Below the pieces are notes generated by a model that searched no databases, was not told where the DNA came from, and saw nothing but the letters and a program-made list of their open reading frames with translations. Made by a program: the position numbers and the translations under genes. From NCBI RefSeq assembly GCF_014199525.1, contig NZ_JACHNU010000002.1, positions 743,560 through 807,559 on the forward strand: a DNA stretch of 64,000 nucleotides, given 5' to 3'. Of the stretch, positions 8,678 to 16,423 are shown one piece after another. The DNA comes from Conexibacter arvalis (lineage in GTDB: Bacteria > Actinomycetota > Thermoleophilia > Solirubrobacterales > Solirubrobacteraceae). How positions within the stretch are numbered: position 1 is the stretch's first letter; each line of letters opens with the position of its first letter.

Positions 8678-9847
8678 TCAGCGGCCCAGCAGCGCGCAGA
8701 CCGCGGCCGTCTGCAGCGCGCGCAGCCGCCTGAGCAGCGGGCCGTCGGGCGCCGGGATGTTGAGCGAGGTGGTGACGGAGCGGCGGCCGTCGGCGGTGGC
8801 GGCGGCCCACTGGGTGTAGCCGGGGAAGTTGCCGGTGTGGCCGTAGACGACGCCGCAGCGGGTCGTGTAGCGGAAGATCGCCAGGCCGGCGGCGTTGGCG
8901 CCCGGGCCGGGCGGGCTGGAGGCGCCGCGGACGAATCTCAGCTGCTCGCGCTGCTGGGCGGCGCCGAAGAAGGCGCGGCCGAGGTCGAGGCGGATGAAGC
9001 GGGCCAGCTCGCGCGGGGTCGAGACGATCGCGCCGGAGGCCCAGGCGCCGCTCGGGCTCAGGATGGTGCTGACGTCGACCGGTCTGGGCCCGGCGCCGAC
9101 GAAGTAGCCGTGGATGAAGGGCGACGGCAGCGTGACGGTCGCGGGGAAGCTCGTCTGGCGCAGTCTGCCGGGGCGCAGCACGAGCTCGTCGAGCAGCCGG
9201 CCGTACGGTCTGCCGGTCACCGCCTCCGCGAGCAGGCCGACGACGATGTTGTCGGTGTTCGAGTAGGCGTAGCGGGTGCCGGGCGGGAAGGCGAGGCCGT
9301 CCGACCGCACCCAGTCGACGATCGTCTGCGGCGCGACGTGGCCGCGCGGGTCGCTCTCCGCCTGCTCGGCGAAGCCCTCGGATCTCGTGTAGTCGGGCAG
9401 GCCGCTCGTGTGGGCGAGCAGCTGCCGCACGGTCACCGCGTGCCACGCCGCCGGCAGGCCGGGCAGCCGCTCGCCGATCGCGTCGTCGAGACCGAGTCGG
9501 CCCTCCTGCGCGAGCCGCAGCGCGATCGCGCCGCTGTAGGCCTTCGCGACGCTCGCGATCCGCATGTGGTCGCCGGCGCGCGGCGCGCCGGGCCGCCGCA
9601 CGTTCGCGCGGCCGGCGCGCAGCACCGTTGTGCGGCCGTTGCGGTGGAGCGTCATGATCGCCCCGGGCGGGCCGCCGCTCGCGGAGACCAGCCGCTCGAG
9701 CCCGCGCCGCAGCTCGGCGTTCGTCGTCGCGCCGGAGGCGGTGCCGGAGGTCGCGAGCGGCAGCGCCAGCGCGACCGTCGCCGCGGCGGCGCAGGCGACG
9801 CGCGGGGCGGTGCATGTCCGGCGGCTGCGGCGGTGCGAACGGCTCAT
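8678..9847 (-). CDS. Secreted serine hydrolase, beta-lactamase class C / D-Ala-D-Ala carboxypeptidase family
   Basis: Exported protein of 389 residues. The start is fixed by a strong AAGGAGG ribosome site 6 bases before an ATG encoding MSRSHRRSRR. An Arg-rich N-region and hydrophobic core (AAAATVALALPLAT) form a signal peptide ending near residue 40. The SxxK motif SVAK near residue 97 holds the nucleophile. The YxN motif YSN lies in RYAYSNTDNIV, and HTG in YGHTGNFPG replaces KTG near the C-terminus. This is the full triad of penicillin-binding-protein-like serine hydrolases (DD-peptidase, esterase or class C beta-lactamase fold). Closest in pattern to the Streptomyces R61 DD-peptidase/alkaline D-peptidase group. 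Monocistronic, convergent with the helix-hairpin-helix gene. Confidence 0.88.
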   Translation of the reverse strand: MSRSHRRSRRTCTAPRVACAAAATVALALPLATSGTASGATTNAELRRGLERLVSASGGPPGAIMTLHRNGRTTVLRAGRANVRRPGAPRAGDHMRIASVAKAYSGAIALRLAQEGRLGLDDAIGERLPGLPAAWHAVTVRQLLAHTSGLPDYTRSEGFAEQAESDPRGHVAPQTIVDWVRSDGLAFPPGTRYAYSNTDNIVVGLLAEAVTGRPYGRLLDELVLRPGRLRQTSFPATVTLPSPFIHGYFVGAGPRPVDVSTILSPSGAWASGAIVSTPRELARFIRLDLGRAFFGAAQQREQLRFVRGASSPPGPGANAAGLAIFRYTTRCGVVYGHTGNFPGYTQWAAATADGRRSVTTSLNIPAPDGPLLRRLRALQTAAVCALLGR

Positions 9848-9959
9848 GACGGCCTCCTTGGGGCGGGTCGGACGCGCCTCGGTCGCGCGACCGACCACTT
9901 TCGCGCATGACGCCGGCGGCGGCAACGCCCGACGTCCACGTGGCGCCGCCGCGCCACCG

Positions 9960-10108
9960 GCCGGCCGGCGTGTCCGCCACGCGGCGCGGCCCGCGGCCGC
10001 CGCGCCACCGGCGGCCCGTCACGCGGTGCGGCCTGTGGCGGCCGCGCCACCGGCGGCCCGTCACGCGGTGCGGCCCGCGGCGGCCGCGCCGCCTGCGGCA
10101 GCCGCGCC
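9960..10108. repeat. About 42-bp GC-rich tandem repeat between two genes
   Basis: Between the serine hydrolase start and the sigma factor stop, the + strand carries about three imperfect copies of a 42-bp unit containing GCGCCACCGGCGGCCCGTCA and GCGGTGCGGCC. The period is a multiple of three and the strand is open in several frames, but there is no start or ribosome site suggesting a real gene. Boundaries are approximate. It may fold into strong hairpins and act as a transcription end for the sigma factor gene. Confidence 0.7.
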
Positions 10109-10110
10109 CC

Positions 10111-10983
10111 TCAGCCGCCGAGCACGACGAGGTCGAGCGCGGCGAGCCGCTCGGGGTCGGCGATCAGCTCGATCGCGGCGATCCGCCCATCGCGGGCCGT
10201 GAAGCGGTAGACGACCCGCGGTCTCCCCGCCCGCAGCCACACGACCGCGGCGTCGCCGTCGAGCAGCGCCGGCGTCGCGCCGCGCGCGTAGCGGCAGAAG
10301 CCGCCGACCTCCTCCGCGCCGCGCAGCTCGCGCGCGACGCCGATCCTGGCGGCGCTCGCGTCGGCCGTCAGCACGACGTCGGGCGCGAGCAGGCCGAGCA
10401 GCCGCTCGAACTCGCCGTCGCGGGCGGCCGCGAGGAACGCCTCGACCAGCTTCGCCTGCCGGACGCGGTCGGCCTCCCCGCTCGCGTCCTCGCGGCGGAC
10501 GCGTCGGCGCGCGCGGCTCGCGAGCTGGCGGGCGGCGGCCTGGTTGCGCCCGACGATCGGCGCGATCTCCTCGAACGGCACGCCGAACATGTCGTGGAGG
10601 ACGAACGCGACCCGCTCGGCCGGCGAGAGCGCGTCGAGCACGACGAGCAGCGCCAGCCCGACCGACTCGGCGAGCAGCGCCTCCTGCTCGGGATCGGCCG
10701 CCTCGGCGGGATCGGCCGCCGGCTCGGACAGGTCGCCGTCGAGCGGCACCTCCGAGCGCACCCGCCGCGACTGCAGGACGTTGAGGCAGACCCGCGCGAG
10801 GACGGTCGTCAGCCAGCTGCCGAGGTTGTCGATCGCCTCCGCGTCGGTGCGGCTGAGCCGCAGCCACGCCTCCTGGACGGCGTCGTCGGCCTCGCTCGCC
10901 GAGCCGAGCATCCGGCGGGCGACGCCGGTCAGCCGCGGCCGCTGCTCCTCGAATCGCTCCGCCAGCCAGTCGGTGTCGTGCAT
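10111..10983 (-). CDS. ECF RNA polymerase sigma factor with C-terminal SnoaL-like domain (SigJ/ECF41-like)
   Basis: Sigma factor of 290 residues. Region 2 spans about residues 8-75 (GSASEADDAVQEAWLRLSR). Region 4 spans about 113-168 (LSPAERVAFVLHDMFGVPFEE followed by an RARRRVRR recognition helix). A NTF2/SnoaL-like C-terminal domain fills residues 175-285, as in ECF41 sigma factors, where this domain regulates activity in place of an anti-sigma factor. The WLPEP linker motif typical of ECF41 is not seen, and the NPDKL end motif appears as ADPERL, so it is a divergent member. It is transcribed divergently from an NAD(P)-binding oxidoreductase, the classical ECF41 partner. A perfect 11-bp inverted repeat in the shared promoter region suggests autoregulation. 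Confidence 0.9.
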   Translation of the reverse strand: MHDTDWLAERFEEQRPRLTGVARRMLGSASEADDAVQEAWLRLSRTDAEAIDNLGSWLTTVLARVCLNVLQSRRVRSEVPLDGDLSEPAADPAEAADPEQEALLAESVGLALLVVLDALSPAERVAFVLHDMFGVPFEEIAPIVGRNQAAARQLASRARRRVRREDASGEADRVRQAKLVEAFLAAARDGEFERLLGLLAPDVVLTADASAARIGVARELRGAEEVGGFCRYARGATPALLDGDAAVVWLRAGRPRVVYRFTARDGRIAAIELIADPERLAALDLVVLGG

Positions 10984-11050
10984 CGGTCACATCTCCGTCT
11001 CGTGATCGGTCTACCGAGAGAGACCGGCGAGACGACGCCGATGTGACCGA
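10983..11050. promoter_or_regulatory. Divergent promoter region with perfect 11-bp inverted repeat
   Basis: TCGGTCACATC at 10983-10993 is repeated in inverted form (GATGTGACCGA) at 11040-11050, with 46 bp between. One arm points toward each of the two divergent genes (sigma factor and oxidoreductase). The GGTCACA core resembles the TGTCACA -35 element reported for ECF41 sigma factors, so the arms may be symmetric -35 elements or operator half-sites. The left arm overlaps the sigma factor start codon, so it can only serve the rightward promoter. This reading is inference from sequence. Confidence 0.5.
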
Positions 11051-11072
11051 GCACCCGAAGGAGGATGGCAGC

Positions 11073-11897
11073 ATGACCACCACGACGGAGAGCGAGCGCG
11101 TCCGCGACCGTGCGCGCGGCCCGATCCTCGTCACCGGCGGCACCGGCACGCTCGGCCGCCTGCTCGTCCCGCGCCTGCGCGCGGCCGGGCGCGAGGTGCG
11201 GGTGCTGAGCCGCGCCGAACACCCGGCCGCCGGCGGCATCCGCTTCGCGCGCGGCGACCTGGCGACGGGCGAGGGCGTCGCGGCGGCGGTCGCCGGCGCG
11301 GAGGTCGTCGTCCACTGCGCCGGCAGCGCGAGAGGCGACGAAGAGAAGGCGCGCACGCTGGTGGAGGCGGCGTCGCGCGCCGGCGTGCGGCATCTGGTCT
11401 ACATCTCGGTGGTCGGCGCCGACCGCGTCCCCGTCCGCAGCGGCGTCGACCGCGCGATGTTCGGCTACTACGCCGCCAAGCTCGCCGCCGAGCGGCTCGT
11501 CGCCGACTCCGGGATCCCGTGGACGACGCTGCGCGCGACGCAGTTCCACGACCTCGCCCTCACGACCGCGCGGCAGCTGGCGAAGCTGCCGCTGCTGCCG
11601 ATCCCGTCCGGCTTCCAGGTCCAGCCGATCGACGCCGGCGAGGTCGCCGAGCGGCTGGCGGAGCTGGCGCTCGGCGAGCCGGCCGGTCTCGTGCCCGACG
11701 TCGGCGGCCCGCGGGTCCACGAGCTGCGCGCGCTCGTCCGCGACTACCTCCGAGCGACCGGCAGACACCGGCTGACCGTGCCGATCCGTCCCCCCGGCGG
11801 GGCCGCCCGCGCGATGCGCGCCGGCGCCAACCTCACCCTCGATCGCGCGGTCGGCCGCCGCACGTGGGAGGAGTTCCTCGCCGAGCGGGTCGGCTGA
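11073..11897 (+). CDS. NAD(P)-binding oxidoreductase, NmrA-like / atypical SDR
   Basis: Protein of 274 residues with an N-terminal Rossmann fold: ILVTGGTGTLGRLLVPRLRAAG (about residues 14-35, the GxxGxxG motif), an acidic segment after strand 2, and YYAAKLAAERLVADSG near residues 133-148. Such proteins bind NAD(P)H and act as reductases, quinone oxidoreductases or redox sensors. The start is set by an AAGGAGG site 8 bases before ATG 11073; an upstream in-frame start at 11043 would place that ribosome site inside the gene. It is divergent from an ECF41-like sigma factor. Family knowledge holds that ECF41 genes lie beside oxidoreductase, epimerase or carboxymuconolactone-decarboxylase genes that are their main targets. 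The substrate is unknown. Confidence 0.85.
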   Translation: MTTTTESERVRDRARGPILVTGGTGTLGRLLVPRLRAAGREVRVLSRAEHPAAGGIRFARGDLATGEGVAAAVAGAEVVVHCAGSARGDEEKARTLVEAASRAGVRHLVYISVVGADRVPVRSGVDRAMFGYYAAKLAAERLVADSGIPWTTLRATQFHDLALTTARQLAKLPLLPIPSGFQVQPIDAGEVAERLAELALGEPAGLVPDVGGPRVHELRALVRDYLRATGRHRLTVPIRPPGGAARAMRAGANLTLDRAVGRRTWEEFLAERVG

Positions 11898-11938
11898 CCC
11901 GGCGCCGCGCGCGCCCGGCGCGCGGCGCCGCCGCCCGC

Positions 11939-13165
11939 TCAGCGCCGCCCGACGCGCAGCGCGAGCGTCGTGCTCGCGCTGCGGGAGCCGGCGCGGGCGA
12001 CGACGCGCACGCGGTAGGAGCCGGGCCCGAGCCTGCGGTCGAGCCGCGTGCGCACGGCGCGTGCGCGCGGCCCGACGACGCGGACCGGCCCGCGCGCGAC
12101 GACGCGCCCGCCTCTGCGGACCGACAGGCGCACGCGGCTGCGCGCGCCGACGCGGAGGCCGACGCGCAGCACCCGGCCGCGCAGCCGCGGGCGTCCGGTC
12201 GTCGCGAGCCGCAGGCGGGCCGCTCTTCTCGTGCGCGCGCCGGGGCGGCCGCCGGCGCGGCCATCGGAGCCCGCTCTGCCACCTGTCGTCCCGCGTCCGG
12301 CGCCCGAGCCGTTCTGGCCGGTCCGGCTCGACCCGCCGCCACCGCCGCCGGAGCCGTTCCGGCCCGGCCCGCTCGATCCGCCCCCGCCCGGGCCGCCACC
12401 CGCACCGCCGCCACCCGTGCCGCCACCCGCGCCACCGCCGCTCCCTCCGCCGCCGCCCGCGCCGCCGCCGCTCCCGCCGCCGCCCGAGCCGCCGCCCCCT
12501 CCGAGCGGCGTGCCGGTGGCGGGGTCGACGGCGCCGACGGTGACCGCGATCGTCCGCGCGTCGGCGATCGTCTCGCCCGACGGCCGTCTCGCACGGATCT
12601 CGAACGAGAGCACGTAGCGGCCCTCGGCGCCGAACGCCCAGTTGCCGTGAGCGTGCGTCCCGAGCGGGATCGCACGCGCGTCGGGCAGTCCGTCGCTGGT
12701 GTCGAACAGCTTGTCGACGGTGCCGAACGCGCCGGTCGTGAACAGCGCGAACGCGCCGGGCCCCTCGACGCCGGTCAGCGTCCACCGCACCGCGCCGGCG
12801 ACCTCCGCGGAGGTCAGCTGCTCGGTGTTCCAGCCGGGCCACAGCACGCCGGCGCGCTGGACCTGCGGCAGCAGCCACAGCGGCGCGCCGGGCGCCCCCA
12901 GGAAGCCCATCGCCGCCGCGGACGGGACCGTCGTCGCCGACGCGGGCCGGGCGTGGAGGACGACGTCGGCGGGGTCGCGCCAGATGACCGAGCCCGCGCC
13001 GGCGGTGCCGTCCTTGACCTGCAGGCGCAGCGCGCCGCCGACGAGGCGCGCGGCGACGTCGACGTGACCGTCGTCGAGCACGACCGCCGCGCCGGACGCG
13101 GCCGGCACGGCGATCGAGACGGCCAGCGCCGCCCCCATCGCCGCCGACACGGCGCGCGCGCTCAT
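11939..13165 (-). CDS. Secreted choice-of-anchor M domain protein with Gly-rich linker
   Basis: Exported protein of 408 residues. Signal peptide about 1-26 (AAMGAALAVSIAVPAASGAA). A choice-of-anchor M / actinobacterial surface-anchored domain spans about 27-200. It opens with LDDGHVDVAARL, contains PQVQRAGVLWPGWNTEQL and ends with the signature GTHAHGNWAFGAEG, whose His residues probably bind metal. A long poly-Gly/Ser linker (about 210-300) leads to a basic beta-sandwich-like C-terminus rich in Arg and Val. It is last in a two-gene unit preceded by a Zur-like box. The start is ambiguous: ATGs at 13315, 13240 and 13165 sit in three copies of a 75-bp repeat, and the one directly before the signal peptide was chosen. 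Role in metal capture at the cell surface is inferred from the adjacent transporter. Confidence 0.82.
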   Translation of the reverse strand: MSARAVSAAMGAALAVSIAVPAASGAAVVLDDGHVDVAARLVGGALRLQVKDGTAGAGSVIWRDPADVVLHARPASATTVPSAAAMGFLGAPGAPLWLLPQVQRAGVLWPGWNTEQLTSAEVAGAVRWTLTGVEGPGAFALFTTGAFGTVDKLFDTSDGLPDARAIPLGTHAHGNWAFGAEGRYVLSFEIRARRPSGETIADARTIAVTVGAVDPATGTPLGGGGGSGGGGSGGGAGGGGGSGGGAGGGTGGGGAGGGPGGGGSSGPGRNGSGGGGGGSSRTGQNGSGAGRGTTGGRAGSDGRAGGRPGARTRRAARLRLATTGRPRLRGRVLRVGLRVGARSRVRLSVRRGGRVVARGPVRVVGPRARAVRTRLDRRLGPGSYRVRVVARAGSRSASTTLALRVGRR

Positions 13166-13345
13166 CGCGCCGACACGCGCAGCGCCACCGATCTCGCCAC
13201 GCCCCGTCCGCCGACGCGCCGGTGCGACCCGCACGCTCATCGCGCCGTCACGCGCGGCGCGATCGATCTCGCCACGCGCCGTGCGCCGGCGCGCCGGTGC
13301 GACGCGCGCGCTCATCGCGCCGCCACGCGCAGCGCGATCGTTCTG
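13163..13345. repeat. 75-bp tandem repeat spanning a gene end/start junction
   Basis: Copies of a 75-bp unit are spaced exactly 75 bp apart (CAT triplets at 13163, 13238 and 13313). The unit contains the last codons of the upstream gene (ALRVAAR-stop) and the overlapping ATG of the downstream gene. Each copy supplies another in-frame ATG for the downstream protein (MSARVAPARRRT, MSVRVAPARRRT, then MSARAVSAAM). It looks like tandem duplication of an ATGA overlap junction. Confidence 0.85.
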
Positions 13346-14754
13346 GTCACGACTCTGCCCCTCGCGCGCGCCTTGACGACGACGCGGTAGCGGCCGGGAG
13401 CGAGCTTGCGGCCGAGCCGCACGCGCACGCGGCCGTCGCTCGCGCGCACCGCGCGCGGCTTCGCCCCGGCGACGAGCCGTCTGCCCTTGCGGACGCGGAC
13501 GGTCAGCCGCGCGCTGCGGTCGACGCGCAGGCGCAACGTCAGGCGGCGGCCGTCGAGGCGCGCGGCGCCGAGCGTCAGGCGCGGGGCCGCCGCTCTCCCG
13601 CCCGGCGCGCCCGGCCGCGGCTGCGCGGGCGGCTCCGGAGCCGGCGGGACGGGCGGCGCGGGCAGGATCGGCGGTCCGGGCTCGGTCGGCGGCGTCGGAT
13701 CGACCGGGGCCGGATCCGGATCCGGCCCCGGCCCGTGGCCGTGGTGGTCTTCGACGTGGATCGTCACGGCCGGCGAGGTCGCGATCTCGTCGTGACCGTG
13801 GCCGTAGAGCGTGACGCGGTACTGGCAGCCGTCGTGGCGCAGCTCGGCGACCAGCTCGTGGGTCGCGCCGCCGCCGACCTCGGCGAACTCGGTCGCGTCG
13901 CCGCAGCGCGCGAACCAGTGGTAGTGGTGCTCGCCGCTGTCCGGCGTCTGGACGGCGTGCAGCGTGATCGTGTCGCCCGGGTGGTAGTGGCCCTTCAGCC
14001 CGCCGATCGAGAGCACGGGCACGACGGGGTCGGGGTCGTCCGGCAGGTCGGCGAGGTCGCCGACGAAGATGCGGTACTCGACCGGCCCGCTGCTGACCTC
14101 CGCGCCGCCGAGCGGCGTCGCGCTGACCTCGAAGCGCAGTCTGTAGAGCCCTCTCGCGCCGAACGCCCACGCGAAGTGCGCATGCGTCCCGGCGTGCATC
14201 GAGGTCGTGTCCGGCAGGCCGTCGGCGCTGTTGAAGCGGATCCCGCTCGGCTGGAGCCCGAACGCCCCCTCCTCGTACAGCTGGAAGGCGGCCGGCCCGT
14301 CGACCGACAGCAGTCTCCACGCGAATCTGTCGCCCGCGACGGCGCCGTTCGGGATCTGCTCGCTCGACCAGCCCGGCCACAGCAGGTCGGGGTCCTGCGT
14401 CTGCGGCAGCATCCAGACGGTCGAGCCGGCCGGCCCCAGCGTGTCGTAGTAGATCTGCGGGATCCCGGCCGGGATCGTGAAGGCGGCCTGCGGCTTCACG
14501 TGCAGCAGCACGTCGCCCGGGTCCCGCTCGACCGGCGCCGCACCGGTGTCGTCGTGGAGGCGCACCCTCAACGCGCCGTCGTCGAGGTGGACGCCGACCG
14601 CGTCGACGTGGCCGGCCGACAGCACGTGCCGGTCCTGGGTCGGCAGCTCGGCCGAGGCGCTCGCCGGCGCCAGCGCGGCGACGAGCGCTGCAGACAGCCC
14701 GAGCATCGATGTGACCGTGCGTCGCCCGCGGGGACGCGACGGCCGATGGCGCAT
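13312..14754 (-). CDS. Secreted choice-of-anchor M domain protein with extra Ig/PKD-like domain
   Basis: Exported protein of 480 residues. Signal peptide about 1-36 (LGLSAALVAALAPASASA). The choice-of-anchor M domain runs about 40-225 with LSAGHVDAVGVHL, PQTQDPDLLWPGWSSEQ and the His-rich GTHAHFAWAFGARG signature. A second beta-rich domain follows, with HYHPGDTITLHAVQ and paired Cys residues (ARCGDATEF, HDGCQYRV), resembling the Ig-like half of 'ABC transporter-associated repeat' proteins. A His/Pro/Asp-rich linker (EDHHGHGPGPDPDP) and a basic C-terminal domain complete it. It is the first gene of a unit whose promoter carries a Zur-like palindrome. Start ATG 14754 precedes the signal peptide directly. 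The His-rich linker could bind zinc. Confidence 0.83.
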   Translation of the reverse strand: MRHRPSRPRGRRTVTSMLGLSAALVAALAPASASAELPTQDRHVLSAGHVDAVGVHLDDGALRVRLHDDTGAAPVERDPGDVLLHVKPQAAFTIPAGIPQIYYDTLGPAGSTVWMLPQTQDPDLLWPGWSSEQIPNGAVAGDRFAWRLLSVDGPAAFQLYEEGAFGLQPSGIRFNSADGLPDTTSMHAGTHAHFAWAFGARGLYRLRFEVSATPLGGAEVSSGPVEYRIFVGDLADLPDDPDPVVPVLSIGGLKGHYHPGDTITLHAVQTPDSGEHHYHWFARCGDATEFAEVGGGATHELVAELRHDGCQYRVTLYGHGHDEIATSPAVTIHVEDHHGHGPGPDPDPAPVDPTPPTEPGPPILPAPPVPPAPEPPAQPRPGAPGGRAAAPRLTLGAARLDGRRLTLRLRVDRSARLTVRVRKGRRLVAGAKPRAVRASDGRVRVRLGRKLAPGRYRVVVKARARGRVVTRTIALRVAAR

Positions 14755-14797
14755 GGTGATCGTCACCAGCTCCCCTTCCGTGTCGTGATTCGTCGCG

Positions 14798-14827
14798 ACA
14801 CTATCAAGAATGAGAATCAATCCCATT
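14798..14827 (-). promoter_or_regulatory. Zur-like box and promoter of the anchor-M gene pair
   Basis: AATGAGAATCAATCCCATT at 14809-14827 is a near-palindrome (14 of 19 positions symmetric, mismatches mostly central) resembling actinobacterial Zur/Fur-family boxes containing TGAnAATnA half-sites. It overlaps the permease stop codon and lies just upstream of a TAGTGT hexamer (14798-14803, minus strand) that can serve as a -10 element. A repressor bound here would block the promoter of the gene starting at 14754. The assignment to Zur rather than another Fur-family repressor is inferred from the transporter genes. Confidence 0.6.
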
Positions 14828-15671
14828 TTGATCGCTTGGCGATCAATCCCTGCCGCGGCGCGAGGAACCACGCCGCGAGGAAGAAGGCGGTCAGGACGAG
14901 CACGATCGTGCCCCCGGTCGGGTAGTCCCACGACCACGAGACGTACAGGCCGACGAGCGCGGCGAGTCCGCCGATCGCCGGCGCGAGCGCCATCATCGCG
15001 CCGAGCCGGTCGGTCAGCAGGCGCGCGGTCGCCGCGGGGGTGATCAGCAGCGCGAGCACGAGGATGTTGCCGATCGTCTGGACGCTGATGACGACGGCGA
15101 GCGTGACGAGCACGTAGAGCACGAGGTCCAACGCGAAGACCCGCAGCCCCATCGCCCGCGCCGTCTCGCGGTCGAGCGAGACCGTCACCAGCTCCTTGTG
15201 GAGCAGCAGTGCGACGCCGAGGACGACCACGCCGGTCCCGGCGACGATCGCGACGTCCTCGTCCGGGATCCCCGTGATCGAGCCGAACAGGAACTGCTGC
15301 AGCGAGCCGGCGTAGCCGGGCGCGCGCGAGATCACCACGATCCCGAGCGCGAAGGCGGCGACGAAGAAGACGCCGATCACCGAGTCCTCGCGCAGCCGCC
15401 GATTCTGCGAGAAGACGGCGACCAGCACGGCCGTCGCGACCCCGGCGACGACGCCGCCGAGCACGAGGCTGCCGCCGAGCACGAACGCGACCGCGAGGCC
15501 GGGAAAGACGGCGTGCGCGACGGCGTCGCCGATGAAGGCCATCCCGCGCAGCACGACGTAGCAGCCGACGACGCCGCAGACGATCGACGACATCACCGCG
15601 ACGAGCAGCGCCTTCGGGAGGAAGGCGAGGTCGGGGTTGAGCAGGTCGCCGACGAACTCCGCCGGCGACAT
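14817..15671 (-). CDS. Anchored-repeat-type metal ABC transporter permease (ZnuB/MntB family)
   Basis: Integral membrane protein of 284 residues of the ABC-3 family, which imports Zn, Mn or Fe. Eight to nine membrane helices are visible. Family blocks are GCYVVLRGMAFIGDAVAHAVFPG (about 37-59), a charged loop with QNRRLREDSVIG, and the conserved SVQTIGNILVLALLITPAATA segment near 200-220. The ATG start shares one base with the ATPase stop (TGATG), so it is translationally coupled in an operon that starts at 19818. The family is associated with choice-of-anchor M surface proteins in actinobacteria, which are present here in five copies. Confidence 0.92.
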   Translation of the reverse strand: MSPAEFVGDLLNPDLAFLPKALLVAVMSSIVCGVVGCYVVLRGMAFIGDAVAHAVFPGLAVAFVLGGSLVLGGVVAGVATAVLVAVFSQNRRLREDSVIGVFFVAAFALGIVVISRAPGYAGSLQQFLFGSITGIPDEDVAIVAGTGVVVLGVALLLHKELVTVSLDRETARAMGLRVFALDLVLYVLVTLAVVISVQTIGNILVLALLITPAATARLLTDRLGAMMALAPAIGGLAALVGLYVSWSWDYPTGGTIVLVLTAFFLAAWFLAPRQGLIAKRSKWD

Positions 15672-16423
15672 CAGGCGGCCGCCTTCAGGATCCGCAGCAG
15701 CGGGCTGCGCTCGCCGACGCCGAAGGTCCGCATCCACAGCCCGGCGTCGCGCGCGAGCCGCTGCGGGCTGCCCGCGGCGACGATCGTGCGGTCGAGCAGC
15801 GCGAGCCGATCGCAGCCGTGGATCGCGCCGGCGATGTCGTGCGTGGTCATCAGCACCGCGCGACCCTCGCGCGCGAGCGAGGCGAACAGCTCGGAGAGGA
15901 GGTCCTGGGTCGGCATGTCGAGGCCGGTGAACGGCTCGTCGAGCAGCAGCGCCGCCGGCTGCGGCGCGAGCGCGCGGGCGACGGCGACGCGCTGGCGCTG
16001 CCCGCCGGAGAGCTCGCCGACCGGGCGCGTGCGCAGGTCGGCGATCCGCACCCGCTCGAGCGCCTCGTCGACCGCGCGCCACTCGGCGACGCCGGGCCGC
16101 CGCAGGAGGCCGAGCTTGCCGGTCAGGCCGGTCATCACGACCTGCTCGACCGAGATCGGGAACTCCCACGCGAATTCGTGGCGCTGGGGGACGTACCCGA
16201 TCGGGATCGCCCCGGCGCGGGCTCTGCGCCCAGCGATCGTGACCGTGCCGCGCATCGGCGACAGCAGCCCGAGCAGCGTCCGCAGCAGCGTCGTCTTGCC
16301 CGCGCCGTTGGGCCCGATCAGCCCGACCAGCTCGCCGCGCGCGACGTCGAGGTCGACGTCGCGCAGCACGAGCCGGCCGCCGAGCCGCACGGCGACCCCC
16401 TCGACCGACACGACCGCGCTCAT
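15671..16423 (-). CDS. Anchored-repeat-type metal ABC transporter ATP-binding protein (ZnuC family)
   Basis: ATPase of 250 residues energising the adjacent permease. Walker A GPNGAGKTT near residues 37-45, Q-loop in IGYVPQRHEFAW, signature LSGGQRQRVAVARAL near 140-155, Walker B ALLLDEPFTGLD, and the switch His in LMTTHDIAGA are all intact. The start ATG lies inside the stop of the upstream membrane-anchored protein gene (ATGA). The His-rich ends sometimes seen on ZnuC are absent. All parts of a normal metal importer are present in this operon (binding protein, ATPase, permease). Confidence 0.93.
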   Translation of the reverse strand: MSAVVSVEGVAVRLGGRLVLRDVDLDVARGELVGLIGPNGAGKTTLLRTLLGLLSPMRGTVTIAGRRARAGAIPIGYVPQRHEFAWEFPISVEQVVMTGLTGKLGLLRRPGVAEWRAVDEALERVRIADLRTRPVGELSGGQRQRVAVARALAPQPAALLLDEPFTGLDMPTQDLLSELFASLAREGRAVLMTTHDIAGAIHGCDRLALLDRTIVAAGSPQRLARDAGLWMRTFGVGERSPLLRILKAAA

